Source: Burkholderia sp. Bp8963
Lineage (GTDB): Bacteria > Pseudomonadota > Gammaproteobacteria > Burkholderiales > Burkholderiaceae
Assembly: GCF_003854275.1 (NCBI RefSeq)
Contig: NZ_QTQP01000021.1
Coordinates: 1-64,000 of the forward strand
Reading direction: 5' to 3'
DNA: 64,000 bases
Every line of letters begins with the position of its first letter. Position 1 is the first letter of the stretch. This document shows positions 51,386-60,413 of this stretch, one piece after another. Made by a program: the position numbers and the translations under genes. The notes under the pieces were generated by a model. It saw only the letters and a list, made by a program, of their open reading frames with translations, had not been told where the DNA came from and did no database searches.

Positions 51386-51736
51386 TTGGTTGCTCAACAA
51401 TGGCTGCTGGCGGGGTTCGGGGCAGTTGGGTGTGGCGGGATACTGATGGCGTTGCGAAAGCTGAGCGGGCGGCGGGTGCCGCTCTGGCTGCGGAACACGC
51501 ATGGCCTCGCGGGACTGGCCGCACTCATCGCGTTGTTCGGGATGAATCTGCACGGGGAAGCCGCAACGACGGCGCGTGCATGGTGGGCATTCGGGCTATT
51601 GCTCGCCGGCTTCAGCGGCGGATTGGTGCTGTTGCGTACGCTGTATCGGTCGAAGGCGCCATTCTGGGTGGTGCTGCTCCATGGCGGGATCGGCATTGCC
51701 GGGATAGCGATGTTGTATGCGGCGTCGAATTTCTGA
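51386..51736 (+). CDS. Small four-helix membrane protein of unknown function
   Basis: A 116-residue protein beginning at TTG with AGGAG about 7 nt upstream. Four hydrophobic segments are seen at about residues 6-24, 38-54, 65-83 and 92-112. Short loops carry RRVPLWLRNTHG and YRSKAPFW; conserved-looking His residues occur at about 39 and 99. It is likely an inner-membrane protein. It lies between the SDR and the OmpW-like porin in the catabolic operon. I do not recognise the family. Its place suggests a role in handling a hydrophobic substrate or in cofactor or redox support of the hydroxylase, which is inference. Confidence 0.7.
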   Translation: MVAQQWLLAGFGAVGCGGILMALRKLSGRRVPLWLRNTHGLAGLAALIALFGMNLHGEAATTARAWWAFGLLLAGFSGGLVLLRTLYRSKAPFWVVLLHGGIGIAGIAMLYAASNF

Positions 51737-51808
51737 AATTGCGGCGTCGCTGCGCCGGCACCGGTCCGTGTTGCGTAACGTTCGCGTTCGGATGGTTGTG
51801 CCGGCGAA

Positions 51809-51816
51809 CCATACTT
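51809..51816 (-). promoter_or_regulatory. Candidate shared cluster motif, inverted copy
   Basis: On the minus strand this reads AAGTATGG, the core shared with 41443 and 55838. It lies 90 bp upstream of the OmpW-like start. Confidence 0.3.
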
Positions 51817-51905
51817 AGGTCGTGTGCGAGAAAAAAATCGGGTACCGAATATTGAGTTGCGCCATATGTGGTGCGCTTAAAACTATTCAGAGCGGAGACA
51901 ACCCG

Positions 51906-52574
51906 ATGCGAATCGCTTCCCCAATTTCATTCCTTGCCGCCGTCACGCTCGTGTCGAGCACGAGTGCGATGGCACAGACTTCTCCGTGGACCGTTCGTGC
52001 GGGCCCGGTGGGTGCCTTCTTCAATAGCCACACGCATGCAACGCTCGCCGGGCAGCAGGCTCCGGGTGCCGACATCGGCGTGCAAAACAACGGCTCGTTC
52101 GGGATCGAGATCGGTTACGCGATCACGCCCGACTGGACGGCGCGTTTCGCATTTGGCGTCCCTCCGACTACCAGGCTGTCCGCAGAAGGATCGCTGAGGA
52201 ACGTCGTGCCGCCGCTAACCGGGAATCTTGGCAAGGTCACATATGCGCCAGCCCTGCTGACGCTCACGTACGGCCTGGGTAACTGGGGGCCGTTCCGGCC
52301 TTATGTCGGCGCAGGCGTCAACTATACGTGGGTGATCAAAACCAGTGACGGCGATGTATCGGGCCTGAAGGTGCACAGTGCGTGGGGCGCGGTTCTCGAG
52401 GCAGGTTTCGATGTGCCGATCAACAAACGGTGGTCGGTGTTTGCGGACGTGCGCAAGGTGTTCCTCAAGACGTCCGCAAGCGGTTCGGTTGCGGCGCTGG
52501 GCGGGGCACCCACTCACGCCGACATTCGTCTCGATCCGATCATCGCGCATGTGGGTGTCAGCTACCGCTTCTGA
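51906..52574 (+). CDS. OmpW/AlkL-like outer-membrane protein
   Basis: A 222-residue protein with signal peptide MRIASPISFLAAVTLVSSTSAMAQ. The mature chain begins SPWTVRAGPVGAFF, a typical OmpW first strand. It contains the GIEIGYAITPDWTARFAFG strands, the GPFRPYVGAGVNYTW strand, DVPINKRWSVFADVRKVFLKTSA and a terminal HVGVSYRF ending in Phe. OmpW proteins form 8-stranded barrels that pass hydrophobic molecules laterally; AlkL in alkane operons does this for alkanes. Its presence supports uptake of a hydrophobic substrate by this pathway. The in-frame codons before 51906 lack a signal peptide. Confidence 0.92.
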   Translation: MRIASPISFLAAVTLVSSTSAMAQTSPWTVRAGPVGAFFNSHTHATLAGQQAPGADIGVQNNGSFGIEIGYAITPDWTARFAFGVPPTTRLSAEGSLRNVVPPLTGNLGKVTYAPALLTLTYGLGNWGPFRPYVGAGVNYTWVIKTSDGDVSGLKVHSAWGAVLEAGFDVPINKRWSVFADVRKVFLKTSASGSVAALGGAPTHADIRLDPIIAHVGVSYRF

Positions 52575-52620
52575 CGCAGCGATTGCACCCAAACGCATCA
52601 TCTCAACGGAGATACCGATC

Positions 52621-54099
52621 ATGAGTTTCCCGAGTTCCAATCCATACGTACAACTTCCCGCCGGTCGCAACTACATCGGCGGGGAGTGGCTCGACGACGC
52701 TGCCGCGGAGCGATTGCCTGTTTATGATCCCGCAACCGAAGCGGTGATCGGCGACATACCCTGCAGTACCGCAGCCGCCGTGGATCAGGCCGTCCAGGCT
52801 GCGCAGGCTGCATTCGTTGCGCCGGCATGGCGCGACCTGCCGCCGCTGGGTCGCGAGCGGCTGATCCACCGGCTCGCGAAGCTGATCGAAACGAATGCCG
52901 CCGAGCTTGCGGCGATCGAGGCGCTCGACAACGGCAAGCCGATTGCGTTCGCGAGCGCCGTCGATGTGCCGCTCGCCGCGATGTGGCTACGCTATATGGC
53001 CGGCTGGCCCTCGAAGCTCGGCGGCAAGTCCGTCGCCCCGGCGTTGCAACCCGCGGGATCGCACCACGCGTATACGATTCGCCAGCCGGTGGGCGTCGTT
53101 GCCGCCATCGTGCCGTGGAATTACCCGCTGGTGCTCGCGGTATGGAAGATTGCGCCGGCGCTTGCTGCAGGCTGCACCGTGGTGTTGAAACCCGCGGAAG
53201 CCACGCCTTATTCGGCATTGCGGCTGGCCCAGCTGGCGCACGAAGCGGGATTCCCCCCCGGCGTGTTCAATGTCATTCTCGGTGACGGCCGAACCGGACA
53301 GGCGCTTGTCGAGCATCCCCGCGTGGCGAAAGTCAGCTTCACCGGCTCGACCGCTACCGGCAAGCGCCTGATCGGCAGTGCCGCGCATGATCTGAAACGA
53401 CTGACACTCGAGCTGGGGGGGAAGTCCCCGACGATCATCTTGCCCGATGCGGATCTCGAGACGGCCGTGCCCGGAGCGGCGCAGGCGGTGTTCTTCAACT
53501 CGGGGCAGATCTGTTTCGCCGGTACGCGCTTGTTTGCACCGCGTCGATCGATCGACCAGATCCTCGACGGCATGTCGAAGGTGGCGAAGAGTTTCAAGAT
53601 CGGAGCGGGCAGCGATCCGGAAACACTGCTCGGGCCGGTCGTGAGCCGGCGCCAGCTCGATAGCATCCTTGGCCGCATCCAGGCGGGCGTTCAGGCGGGC
53701 GCCGAGGTCGTGCTGGGGGGCGGGCGCGTCGCGCGCGAAGGTTACTTTGTCGAGCCGACGATCCTGCAAACCAGCGACAGGAACAATCCGGCCTATCGTG
53801 AAGAGATCTTTGGTCCGGTTCTGACGGCAACGCCTTATGACGACCTGGACGAGCTTGCGTCGCTCGCCAACGACAGCGAATACGGCCTTGCCGCACACAT
53901 CTACACGCGTGACCTGTCGGCAGCACATCGGCTCGCGCAGCGCATCGATGCGGGAACGGTGTGGGTCAACACGCAACTCTCGCCGGATCCGGCCATCCCG
54001 TTCGGAGGCTTCAAGCAGTCGGGATGGGGGCGCGAAAACGGCGAGCAGGTGTTCGAGCATTACCTCGAAACCAAGTCGGTCATCGTAAAGATCGCTTAA
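52621..54099 (+). CDS. Aldehyde dehydrogenase
   Basis: A 492-residue NAD(P)-dependent enzyme. Visible: NAD-fold VVAAIVPWNYPLVLAVWKIAPALAAG, general base Glu in LTLELGGKSP, catalytic Cys in FFNSGQICFAGTRLF, and the late motifs EEIFGPVLTATPYD and IPFGGFKQSGWGREN. It oxidises an aldehyde to the carboxylic acid, the step needed after methyl hydroxylation and alcohol oxidation and before CoA ligation. It follows the OmpW-like gene by 46 bp. A perfect 12-bp hairpin follows its stop, marking the end of the forward unit. Confidence 0.94.
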   Translation: MSFPSSNPYVQLPAGRNYIGGEWLDDAAAERLPVYDPATEAVIGDIPCSTAAAVDQAVQAAQAAFVAPAWRDLPPLGRERLIHRLAKLIETNAAELAAIEALDNGKPIAFASAVDVPLAAMWLRYMAGWPSKLGGKSVAPALQPAGSHHAYTIRQPVGVVAAIVPWNYPLVLAVWKIAPALAAGCTVVLKPAEATPYSALRLAQLAHEAGFPPGVFNVILGDGRTGQALVEHPRVAKVSFTGSTATGKRLIGSAAHDLKRLTLELGGKSPTIILPDADLETAVPGAAQAVFFNSGQICFAGTRLFAPRRSIDQILDGMSKVAKSFKIGAGSDPETLLGPVVSRRQLDSILGRIQAGVQAGAEVVLGGGRVAREGYFVEPTILQTSDRNNPAYREEIFGPVLTATPYDDLDELASLANDSEYGLAAHIYTRDLSAAHRLAQRIDAGTVWVNTQLSPDPAIPFGGFKQSGWGRENGEQVFEHYLETKSVIVKIA

Positions 54100-54121
54100 C
54101 GGATCAAGTTGTCACGGCGCA

Positions 54122-54149
54122 CGGTCGGTCGCATGGGTGCGACCGACCG
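54122..54149. terminator. Strong bidirectional terminator hairpin
   Basis: Perfect 12-bp arms CGGTCGGTCGCA / TGCGACCGACCG with loop TGGG, between the convergent aldehyde dehydrogenase (+) and acyl-CoA ligase (-) genes. Confidence 0.85.
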
Positions 54150-54174
54150 GTTTCGGGAGAGACGATGGGCGGCG

Positions 54175-55746
54175 TTACAAGCCAGGCACCGCCGGTAGCG
54201 CCATGCGTTCGCGGATCAGGTTGCGCAACGCGTGCTTCTGGAGCTTGCCCATAGGATTGCGCGGGAGTGCGGAAAAGACTTCGAGTCGACGCGGGACCTT
54301 GTAGCCGGCAAGCAGGTTGCGTGCGCGCGACTGCAGCGCCTCCAGCGTCAATGGAGCGATACCGGGACGATACGTCACGCACGCCGTGACGAGCTCACCC
54401 CACTGCGGATCGGGCGTGCCGACGACCGCGTATTCGGCGAACTCCGGGAACTGCGCAAGCACGTTCTCGACCTCGGACGAGTACACATTTTCGCCGCCCG
54501 AAATGATCATGTCCTTGAAGCGGTCGACGATATGGCAATACCCGTCCTCGTCGAGATAGCCGAGGTCGCCCGTGTGATACCAGCCGTCGCGCAGTGCTTC
54601 GCGAGTCGCGGCGTCGTTGCGCCAATAACCACGCAGTACCGAGTCCGATCTGACGAGAATTTCGCCGACTCGCCCCGACGGTAGGGTCCGGCCGTCTTCG
54701 ATAGCGCCAATCTTCAATTGCGCACTGTCCGCAGGCTTGCCGACCGACGACCATAGCGCACCGTTGGCGCGGCGGTGGTCGTCGGGCGTGAGCATCGTCA
54801 ACGCGGCCGTCGTTTCGGTTGCGGCGTAGATCTGCACGAGGTCGCAACCGAGAACGTCCATCATCTTTTGAAGCAGTTCCCGGCTGATGCCCGACGCACC
54901 GTAATGCACGCTCTTCAGCGTCGGAAACGCGCCTGGCGTCAGCTTGGGCACGAGCATCGAGAGCACGGTGGGCACCGCGACCATCGACGAGATGCGCCCG
55001 GAGGCGAGCGCTTCAATGATCTTTTCGGGTACGGCAGCCCGGTGAATTTCCACCTGGGTTCCGTAACTGATCGCGAACAACGGATACGTAATGCCGGCCG
55101 CGTGAAAGAGCGGCATGAAGACGAGAAACCGGTCGCCTGCCGGGAACGGCCCGATTCGCGATTCCCATTGCTCGAGCTGCGACAGGTGCATCGCGTGCGT
55201 TTGCGGCACACCCTTGGGCTTGCCGGTCGTGCCGCTCGTATAGAGCTGCAGAAAGTCGTCGTTCGCATCGATGCCGTCGGGAGAGAGGATGGGTGCGCTG
55301 TCGACCAGTGCATCGTAGTCGATGACGCGCGCATCGTTCGGCAGCGCAGGAAGATCGATGGAGACGATGCGCGTGACGGCATCGATCTGGTTAGCTAACT
55401 GACGCGCGTGCTCGACGAATTCGAAATCGGCACAGACGACGGTCGCGCCGCTATCGACGAGAATGTCGCGCAATTCCGGGAGTGCCAGCCGCCAGTTCAG
55501 CACGACACACGTGTTTCTGGCGATCGCAGAGCCAAAGATGACTTCCAGCAGACGGTCCGTGTTCTTGCCCAGATAGGCGACGCGTTGCCCTTGCGGAATA
55601 CCCATTTCCTTCAGGGCGCCGGCGAAGCGCCGCGACCGCGTCCACAATTCGCCGAACGTCGTTACACGGTTTTCATAGAAGCAGTAAGGCTGGTCCGGCG
55701 CGCGCTGCGCAGCGGCCGATAACTGATCGATCATCGTACGGGGCAT
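54175..55746 (-). CDS. Acyl-CoA synthetase (AMP-forming ligase)
   Basis: A 523-residue adenylate-forming enzyme activating a carboxylic acid to its CoA thioester. Motifs: [17 protein letters not shown] (P-loop), YAATETTAA, the hinge [40 protein letters not shown], and the Lys of GKLQKHALR near the C-terminus. The ATG at 55746 has AAGGAG about 6 nt upstream. It is transcribed opposite to the rest of the cluster, and divergently from SDR 2 across a 175-bp promoter. Functionally it fills the step between the aldehyde dehydrogenase and the beta-oxidation enzymes. Substrate chain type is not readable. Confidence 0.94.
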   Translation of the reverse strand: MPRTMIDQLSAAAQRAPDQPYCFYENRVTTFGELWTRSRRFAGALKEMGIPQGQRVAYLGKNTDRLLEVIFGSAIARNTCVVLNWRLALPELRDILVDSGATVVCADFEFVEHARQLANQIDAVTRIVSIDLPALPNDARVIDYDALVDSAPILSPDGIDANDDFLQLYTSGTTGKPKGVPQTHAMHLSQLEQWESRIGPFPAGDRFLVFMPLFHAAGITYPLFAISYGTQVEIHRAAVPEKIIEALASGRISSMVAVPTVLSMLVPKLTPGAFPTLKSVHYGASGISRELLQKMMDVLGCDLVQIYAATETTAALTMLTPDDHRRANGALWSSVGKPADSAQLKIGAIEDGRTLPSGRVGEILVRSDSVLRGYWRNDAATREALRDGWYHTGDLGYLDEDGYCHIVDRFKDMIISGGENVYSSEVENVLAQFPEFAEYAVVGTPDPQWGELVTACVTYRPGIAPLTLEALQSRARNLLAGYKVPRRLEVFSALPRNPMGKLQKHALRNLIRERMALPAVPGL

Positions 55747-55837
55747 GTTCGTCTCCTTGGGAATGTTGTGTGTCGGCGCATATCCGACATGTGCCAGTAG
55801 AAAGGATCCGCTTGCCGCTCCGCCCTCGGACAACACC

Positions 55838-55847
55838 AAAGTATGGG
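55838..55847 (+). promoter_or_regulatory. Candidate shared cluster motif, copy 2
   Basis: AAAGTATGGG lies in the middle of the 175-bp divergent promoter between the ligase and SDR 2. It is identical to the copy at 41443, and GTTTGACC follows at 55852, echoing the left palindrome of the hydroxylase promoter. Confidence 0.4.
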
Positions 55848-55921
55848 GGGTGTTTGACCGCGATTCTCTAACGTACTGGAAAGCGACTCTTCAATACAGG
55901 CTGACGGCCAGGAGACATCAG

Positions 55922-56689
55922 ATGAACATCCACGGTAAAACCTTCTTGATCAGCGGCGGCGCCAGCGGCCTGGGCGCGGCAACCGCGCGCATGATCGTCG
56001 CTCACGGCGGGCGCGCGGTTCTCGCGGACCTCAACAGCGAAGCGGGCGACGCACTCGTCGCCGAACTGGGCAGCGGCGCCCGGTTCGTGCGGACCGACGT
56101 GACCGACGAAACGTCGGTGCAGAACGCGGTAGCGCAATCCGTCGGTGAGTTCGGCGGTCTGCACGGCGTCATCTGCTGCGCGGGTATTGCGCCCGGCGAG
56201 AAAGTGCTCGGGAAGAACGGGCCGCACGCACTGTCGAGCTTTGTGCGTGCCGTCGAGATCAATCTGGTCGGCACCTTCAACCTGATTCGCGTCGCGGCCG
56301 TTGCGATGAAGAACAATGCGCCGGGTGACGACGGCGAACGCGGCATCGCAATCTGTACTGCGTCGGTTGCCGCATTCGATGGACAAATCGGACAGGCTGC
56401 TTACTCGGCATCGAAGGCGGGCATTGTCGGCATGACGCTGCCCATTGCGCGCGAACTCGCCGTATATGGCATCCGCGTGATGACCATTGCGCCGGGCATT
56501 TTCGAAACGCCGATGCTGATGGGCCTGCCTTCCACTGTGCAGGCGTCGCTCGGCGCCCAAGTGCCATTTCCATCGCGCCTCGGTCGCCCGTGCGAATTTG
56601 CGCAGCTCGCGCAGGCCGTTATCGAGAATCCGATGCTCAACGGTGAAGTCATCCGGCTCGATGGTGCGATCCGGATGACGGCGAAGTGA
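55922..56689 (+). CDS. Short-chain dehydrogenase, HSD10-like (3-hydroxyacyl-CoA dehydrogenase type), cluster SDR 2
   Basis: A 255-residue SDR starting [21 protein letters not shown]. After strand 2 it has LADLN (NAD preference). The chain contains [20 protein letters not shown], catalytic Ser in CTASVAAF and Tyr/Lys in AAYSASKAG. The segment order and the MNIHGK start resemble type II 3-hydroxyacyl-CoA dehydrogenases (HSD10 family), which act on branched or cyclic hydroxyacyl-CoAs. The gene begins a forward unit with the enoyl-CoA hydratase (12-bp gap) and the nitronate-monooxygenase-like gene. The 59 codons upstream in frame are promoter sequence. Confidence 0.9.
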   Translation: MNIHGKTFLISGGASGLGAATARMIVAHGGRAVLADLNSEAGDALVAELGSGARFVRTDVTDETSVQNAVAQSVGEFGGLHGVICCAGIAPGEKVLGKNGPHALSSFVRAVEINLVGTFNLIRVAAVAMKNNAPGDDGERGIAICTASVAAFDGQIGQAAYSASKAGIVGMTLPIARELAVYGIRVMTIAPGIFETPMLMGLPSTVQASLGAQVPFPSRLGRPCEFAQLAQAVIENPMLNGEVIRLDGAIRMTAK

Positions 56690-56700
56690 AGAGGCGGGAT

Positions 56701-57489
56701 ATGAACGTTGATGAAAAAGGGCGAGTCGTGCTGACGCGTGACGGCGCCGTGGCGAGCATCGTATTCAACCGCTCAGACGCGATGAATGCACTGGACGTTC
56801 CGACTGCCGCCGCGTTTCTCGAAGCATGTGACGCGCTTGCGGCGGATCGTGGTGTCAGGGCAGTCGTGATTCGTGGCGAAGGAAAGGCATTCGGCGTCGG
56901 TGGTGATTTGGCCGCGCTGCGAGAGGGGGGTACCGCAGCGGCGGAGGAACTCATCAGATGCATGCACGAGGGCATCAAATTGCTTGCCGCGCTGGACGCG
57001 CCCGTGATCGCCGGTGTTCATGGCGCAGTTGCGGGGGGCAGTTTGAGCCTTTCGCTCGCGTGCGATTTCGTGATCGCCGCCGACGGGGCGCGCTTCAATC
57101 TTGCGTATGCCAACGTGGCTGCAAGTTGCGATGTATCCGGCTCATGGAGCCTGCCTCGAATGGTCGGTTTGCGTCGCGCAATGGAAATCGCATTGCTGTC
57201 GGAAACATTCGATTCGGCGGAGGCGTTGCGTCTCGGCATCATCAACAGGGTTGTACCGGACGAGACGCTCGTCGATGAGACGTACGCGATTGCACGCAAG
57301 CTGGCGGCGGGGCCAACCCTTGCATATGGCCGTATCAAGCGGTTGATGCGCCGTTCGTTCGACCACGATTTTGCTACGCAGCTCGATGCCGAACGGGATG
57401 GCTTCAGGGAAAGTGTCGAGACCGACGACTTTCAGGAGGCGAACGCCGCATTCTTCGGCAAGCGCAAGGCCGTCTTTTCCGGACGATAG
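56701..57489 (+). CDS. Enoyl-CoA hydratase/isomerase family protein
   Basis: A 262-residue crotonase-fold protein. Oxyanion-hole segments are GEGKAFGVGGDLAALREG and VHGAVAGGSLSLSLACDFVIAA. In the second region, where many hydratases carry a catalytic Glu, the sequence reads ANVAASCDVSGSWSLPRMVG with Asp instead, a variation seen in isomerase or atypical members. It may therefore be an isomerase or hydrolase-like crotonase rather than a plain hydratase. The ATG at 56701 (MNVDEKGRVVL) has AGAGGCGG upstream; a GTG 15 bp earlier overlaps the SDR stop. It is co-directional with SDR 2 in the cluster's second unit. Confidence 0.88.
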   Translation: MNVDEKGRVVLTRDGAVASIVFNRSDAMNALDVPTAAAFLEACDALAADRGVRAVVIRGEGKAFGVGGDLAALREGGTAAAEELIRCMHEGIKLLAALDAPVIAGVHGAVAGGSLSLSLACDFVIAADGARFNLAYANVAASCDVSGSWSLPRMVGLRRAMEIALLSETFDSAEALRLGIINRVVPDETLVDETYAIARKLAAGPTLAYGRIKRLMRRSFDHDFATQLDAERDGFRESVETDDFQEANAAFFGKRKAVFSGR

Positions 57490-57586
57490 GTGCGCCGCGC
57501 GCCCCGATTGGAATGGGGCAATTCAACGCACCAGGTGCCGGCGGCGGCCGGCGGTATCCCGGAACCATGAACCCGGAAATTTTTGA

Positions 57587-58576
<990 letters not shown>

Positions 58577-58604
58577 ATTTTTGCACCGTAACAGGGCATT
58601 GGAA

Positions 58605-58624
58605 CCGGCCGCCGAACGGGCCGG
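58605..58624. terminator. Hairpin at the end of the catabolic cluster
   Basis: CCGGCC / GGCCGG stem with an 8-nt loop, followed by AATTT, 29 bp after the nitronate-monooxygenase-like stop. Confidence 0.55.
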
Positions 58625-58741
58625 AATTTGACCTGCATCACGGGAAAAGCGGAGCCGGTCTCAAGTTTTCTGCAGGCAAACCGTAATCCCGGATGCCGTG
58701 TGCCGATCTGCCGCGGCGTTTCTTACCGCACACGTGCCGTC

Positions 58742-60301
58742 ATGAACCTGAACGCCCTGTTTTCCCGTTTCTCGATCCGAACCCGGATCTTTTCCACGCT
58801 CGGCCTCGTCGCGGGCCTGCTCGTCGTCTCGGGGCTGATTGGCCTCGCGGGCATGCAGAGCTCGAATCGCGCACTTGAAGAGGCGTCTACGCGCCAGCTG
58901 GTCGCGCAGGGCGCGCTCGCCGCGACGAGCCTGAACCTGATGATCGTGCGCACGACGCTCGACCGCGCGATGCTGCACCCCGAGTCGTCCGACGTGCAGG
59001 ACACCGTCTCGAAGGCGGAGGGCTACCTCGCGAAGGCGGACGCCACGTGGCGCGTCTACGCGGCGCTGCCGCACGACGGCGACGAAAGCGTGCTCGCCGG
59101 CCGGATGGACACCGCGCGGCAGGCGCTGATCGGCCAGGCACTGAAGCCGATGATCGACGCGATCCGGGGCGGCCGCCGCGATGAGGCCGACCGGCTGCTG
59201 ATGACGGTCGCGCCGCCGCTGTCGGTCGCACTCACGCAGGCGACCAACGCGCTCGACGATTTCCAGGCGGCGCGCGGCAAGGACGTCTACGACACCGCGC
59301 AGATCTATTACAGCTGGCTGCGCGCGGGCGCGGTCGCCGGCATCGCGTTCGGCCTCGCCGCGTGCCTCGGCTGCGCGATCGGCCTGCACTTCGCGATCAC
59401 GCAGCCGCTCTCGCGGCTGCTCACGCATTTCCGCCGGCTGTCCGACGGCGATCTGACGTCGGAAGTGCGCTGGTCGTCGCGCGACGAGATGGCCGAACTG
59501 GTCACCGGCGTAACGGGGATGCAGCGCAGCCTGGCCGACACCGTGCGCCAGGTCACGCACGGCTCCGAGGCGATCGTCACCGCGACGCACCAGATCGCGG
59601 CAGGCAACACCGACCTGTCGCAGCGCACCGAGGAGCAGGCGGCCGCGCTCCAGCAGACGGCCGCGAGCATGGAGCAGCTTACCGCGACGGTGAAGCAGAA
59701 CGCCGACAACGCGGTCGAAGCGCAGGCCTGTGCGGACAGCGCGTCCGACATCGCGTCGAAAGGCGCGACGGTCGTCGGCGAAGTGATCGGCACGATGAAC
59801 GAGATCGACCAGAGCTCGCAGAAGGTCGCCGACATCATCGGCACGATCGAGGGCATCGCGTTCCAGACCAACATCCTCGCGCTGAACGCGGCGGTCGAGG
59901 CGGCGCGCGCCGGGGAGCAGGGCCGCGGCTTCGCGGTGGTCGCGGGCGAAGTGCGCACGCTGGCGCAGCGCTCGGCGTCGGCGGCGAAGGAGATCCGCAC
60001 GCTGATCGGCGAATCGGTCGAGCGCGTCGCGAACGGCACGCGGCTCGTCGGCGTCGCCGGCACGACGATGCAGGACATCCAGCAGGCGATCACGCGCGTG
60101 ACGAGCATCATGACCGAGATCGCGGCGGCGTCGAACGAGCAGCGCGACGGCATCGAGCAGGTGAACCGCGCGGTGTCGCAGATGGATCAGGTGTCGCAGC
60201 AGAATGCGGCGCTCGTCGAGGAGGCGGCCGCCGCGGCCGCGTCGCTCGAGGAGCAGGCCGACGGGCTGCGTCGCGCGGTGGGTGCGTTCCGCGTCGCCTG
60301 A
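58742..60301 (+). CDS. Methyl-accepting chemotaxis protein
   Basis: A 519-residue transmembrane chemoreceptor. Helix 1 is at about residues 14-37. A periplasmic four-helix-bundle-like domain (about 38-185) contains RTTLDRAMLHPES, and helix 2 is at about 190-213. A HAMP domain follows (ITQPLSRLLTHFRRLSDGDL), then the signalling coiled coil with the highly conserved hairpin GIAFQTNILALNAAVEAARAGEQGRGFAVVAGEVRTLAQRS. There is no C-terminal CheR-tethering pentapeptide. The start MNLNALFSRFSIRTR is at 58742; earlier codons have no leader character. It borders the catabolic cluster and could sense its substrate, but its codon use matches the core genome more than the cluster. Confidence 0.94.
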   Translation: MNLNALFSRFSIRTRIFSTLGLVAGLLVVSGLIGLAGMQSSNRALEEASTRQLVAQGALAATSLNLMIVRTTLDRAMLHPESSDVQDTVSKAEGYLAKADATWRVYAALPHDGDESVLAGRMDTARQALIGQALKPMIDAIRGGRRDEADRLLMTVAPPLSVALTQATNALDDFQAARGKDVYDTAQIYYSWLRAGAVAGIAFGLAACLGCAIGLHFAITQPLSRLLTHFRRLSDGDLTSEVRWSSRDEMAELVTGVTGMQRSLADTVRQVTHGSEAIVTATHQIAAGNTDLSQRTEEQAAALQQTAASMEQLTATVKQNADNAVEAQACADSASDIASKGATVVGEVIGTMNEIDQSSQKVADIIGTIEGIAFQTNILALNAAVEAARAGEQGRGFAVVAGEVRTLAQRSASAAKEIRTLIGESVERVANGTRLVGVAGTTMQDIQQAITRVTSIMTEIAAASNEQRDGIEQVNRAVSQMDQVSQQNAALVEEAAAAAASLEEQADGLRRAVGAFRVA

Positions 60302-60381
60302 CGCGGACGGACGCAAGCCGGCCCGGGCTGACCGGGGCCGACGAGCCTGACCAGCCGCACGCCCGGCCGCGGCTGAGCGTA

Positions 60382-60399
60382 CCCTCAGGTCCCTGAGGG
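60382..60399. terminator. Perfect inverted repeat between convergent genes
   Basis: CCCTCAGG and CCTGAGGG, 8-bp arms with a 2-bp centre, between the chemoreceptor (+) and helicase (-) genes. It probably folds as a shorter stem with a 6-nt loop, a likely bidirectional terminator. Confidence 0.65.
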
Positions 60400-60413
60400 G
60401 CCGTCAGCGTATG

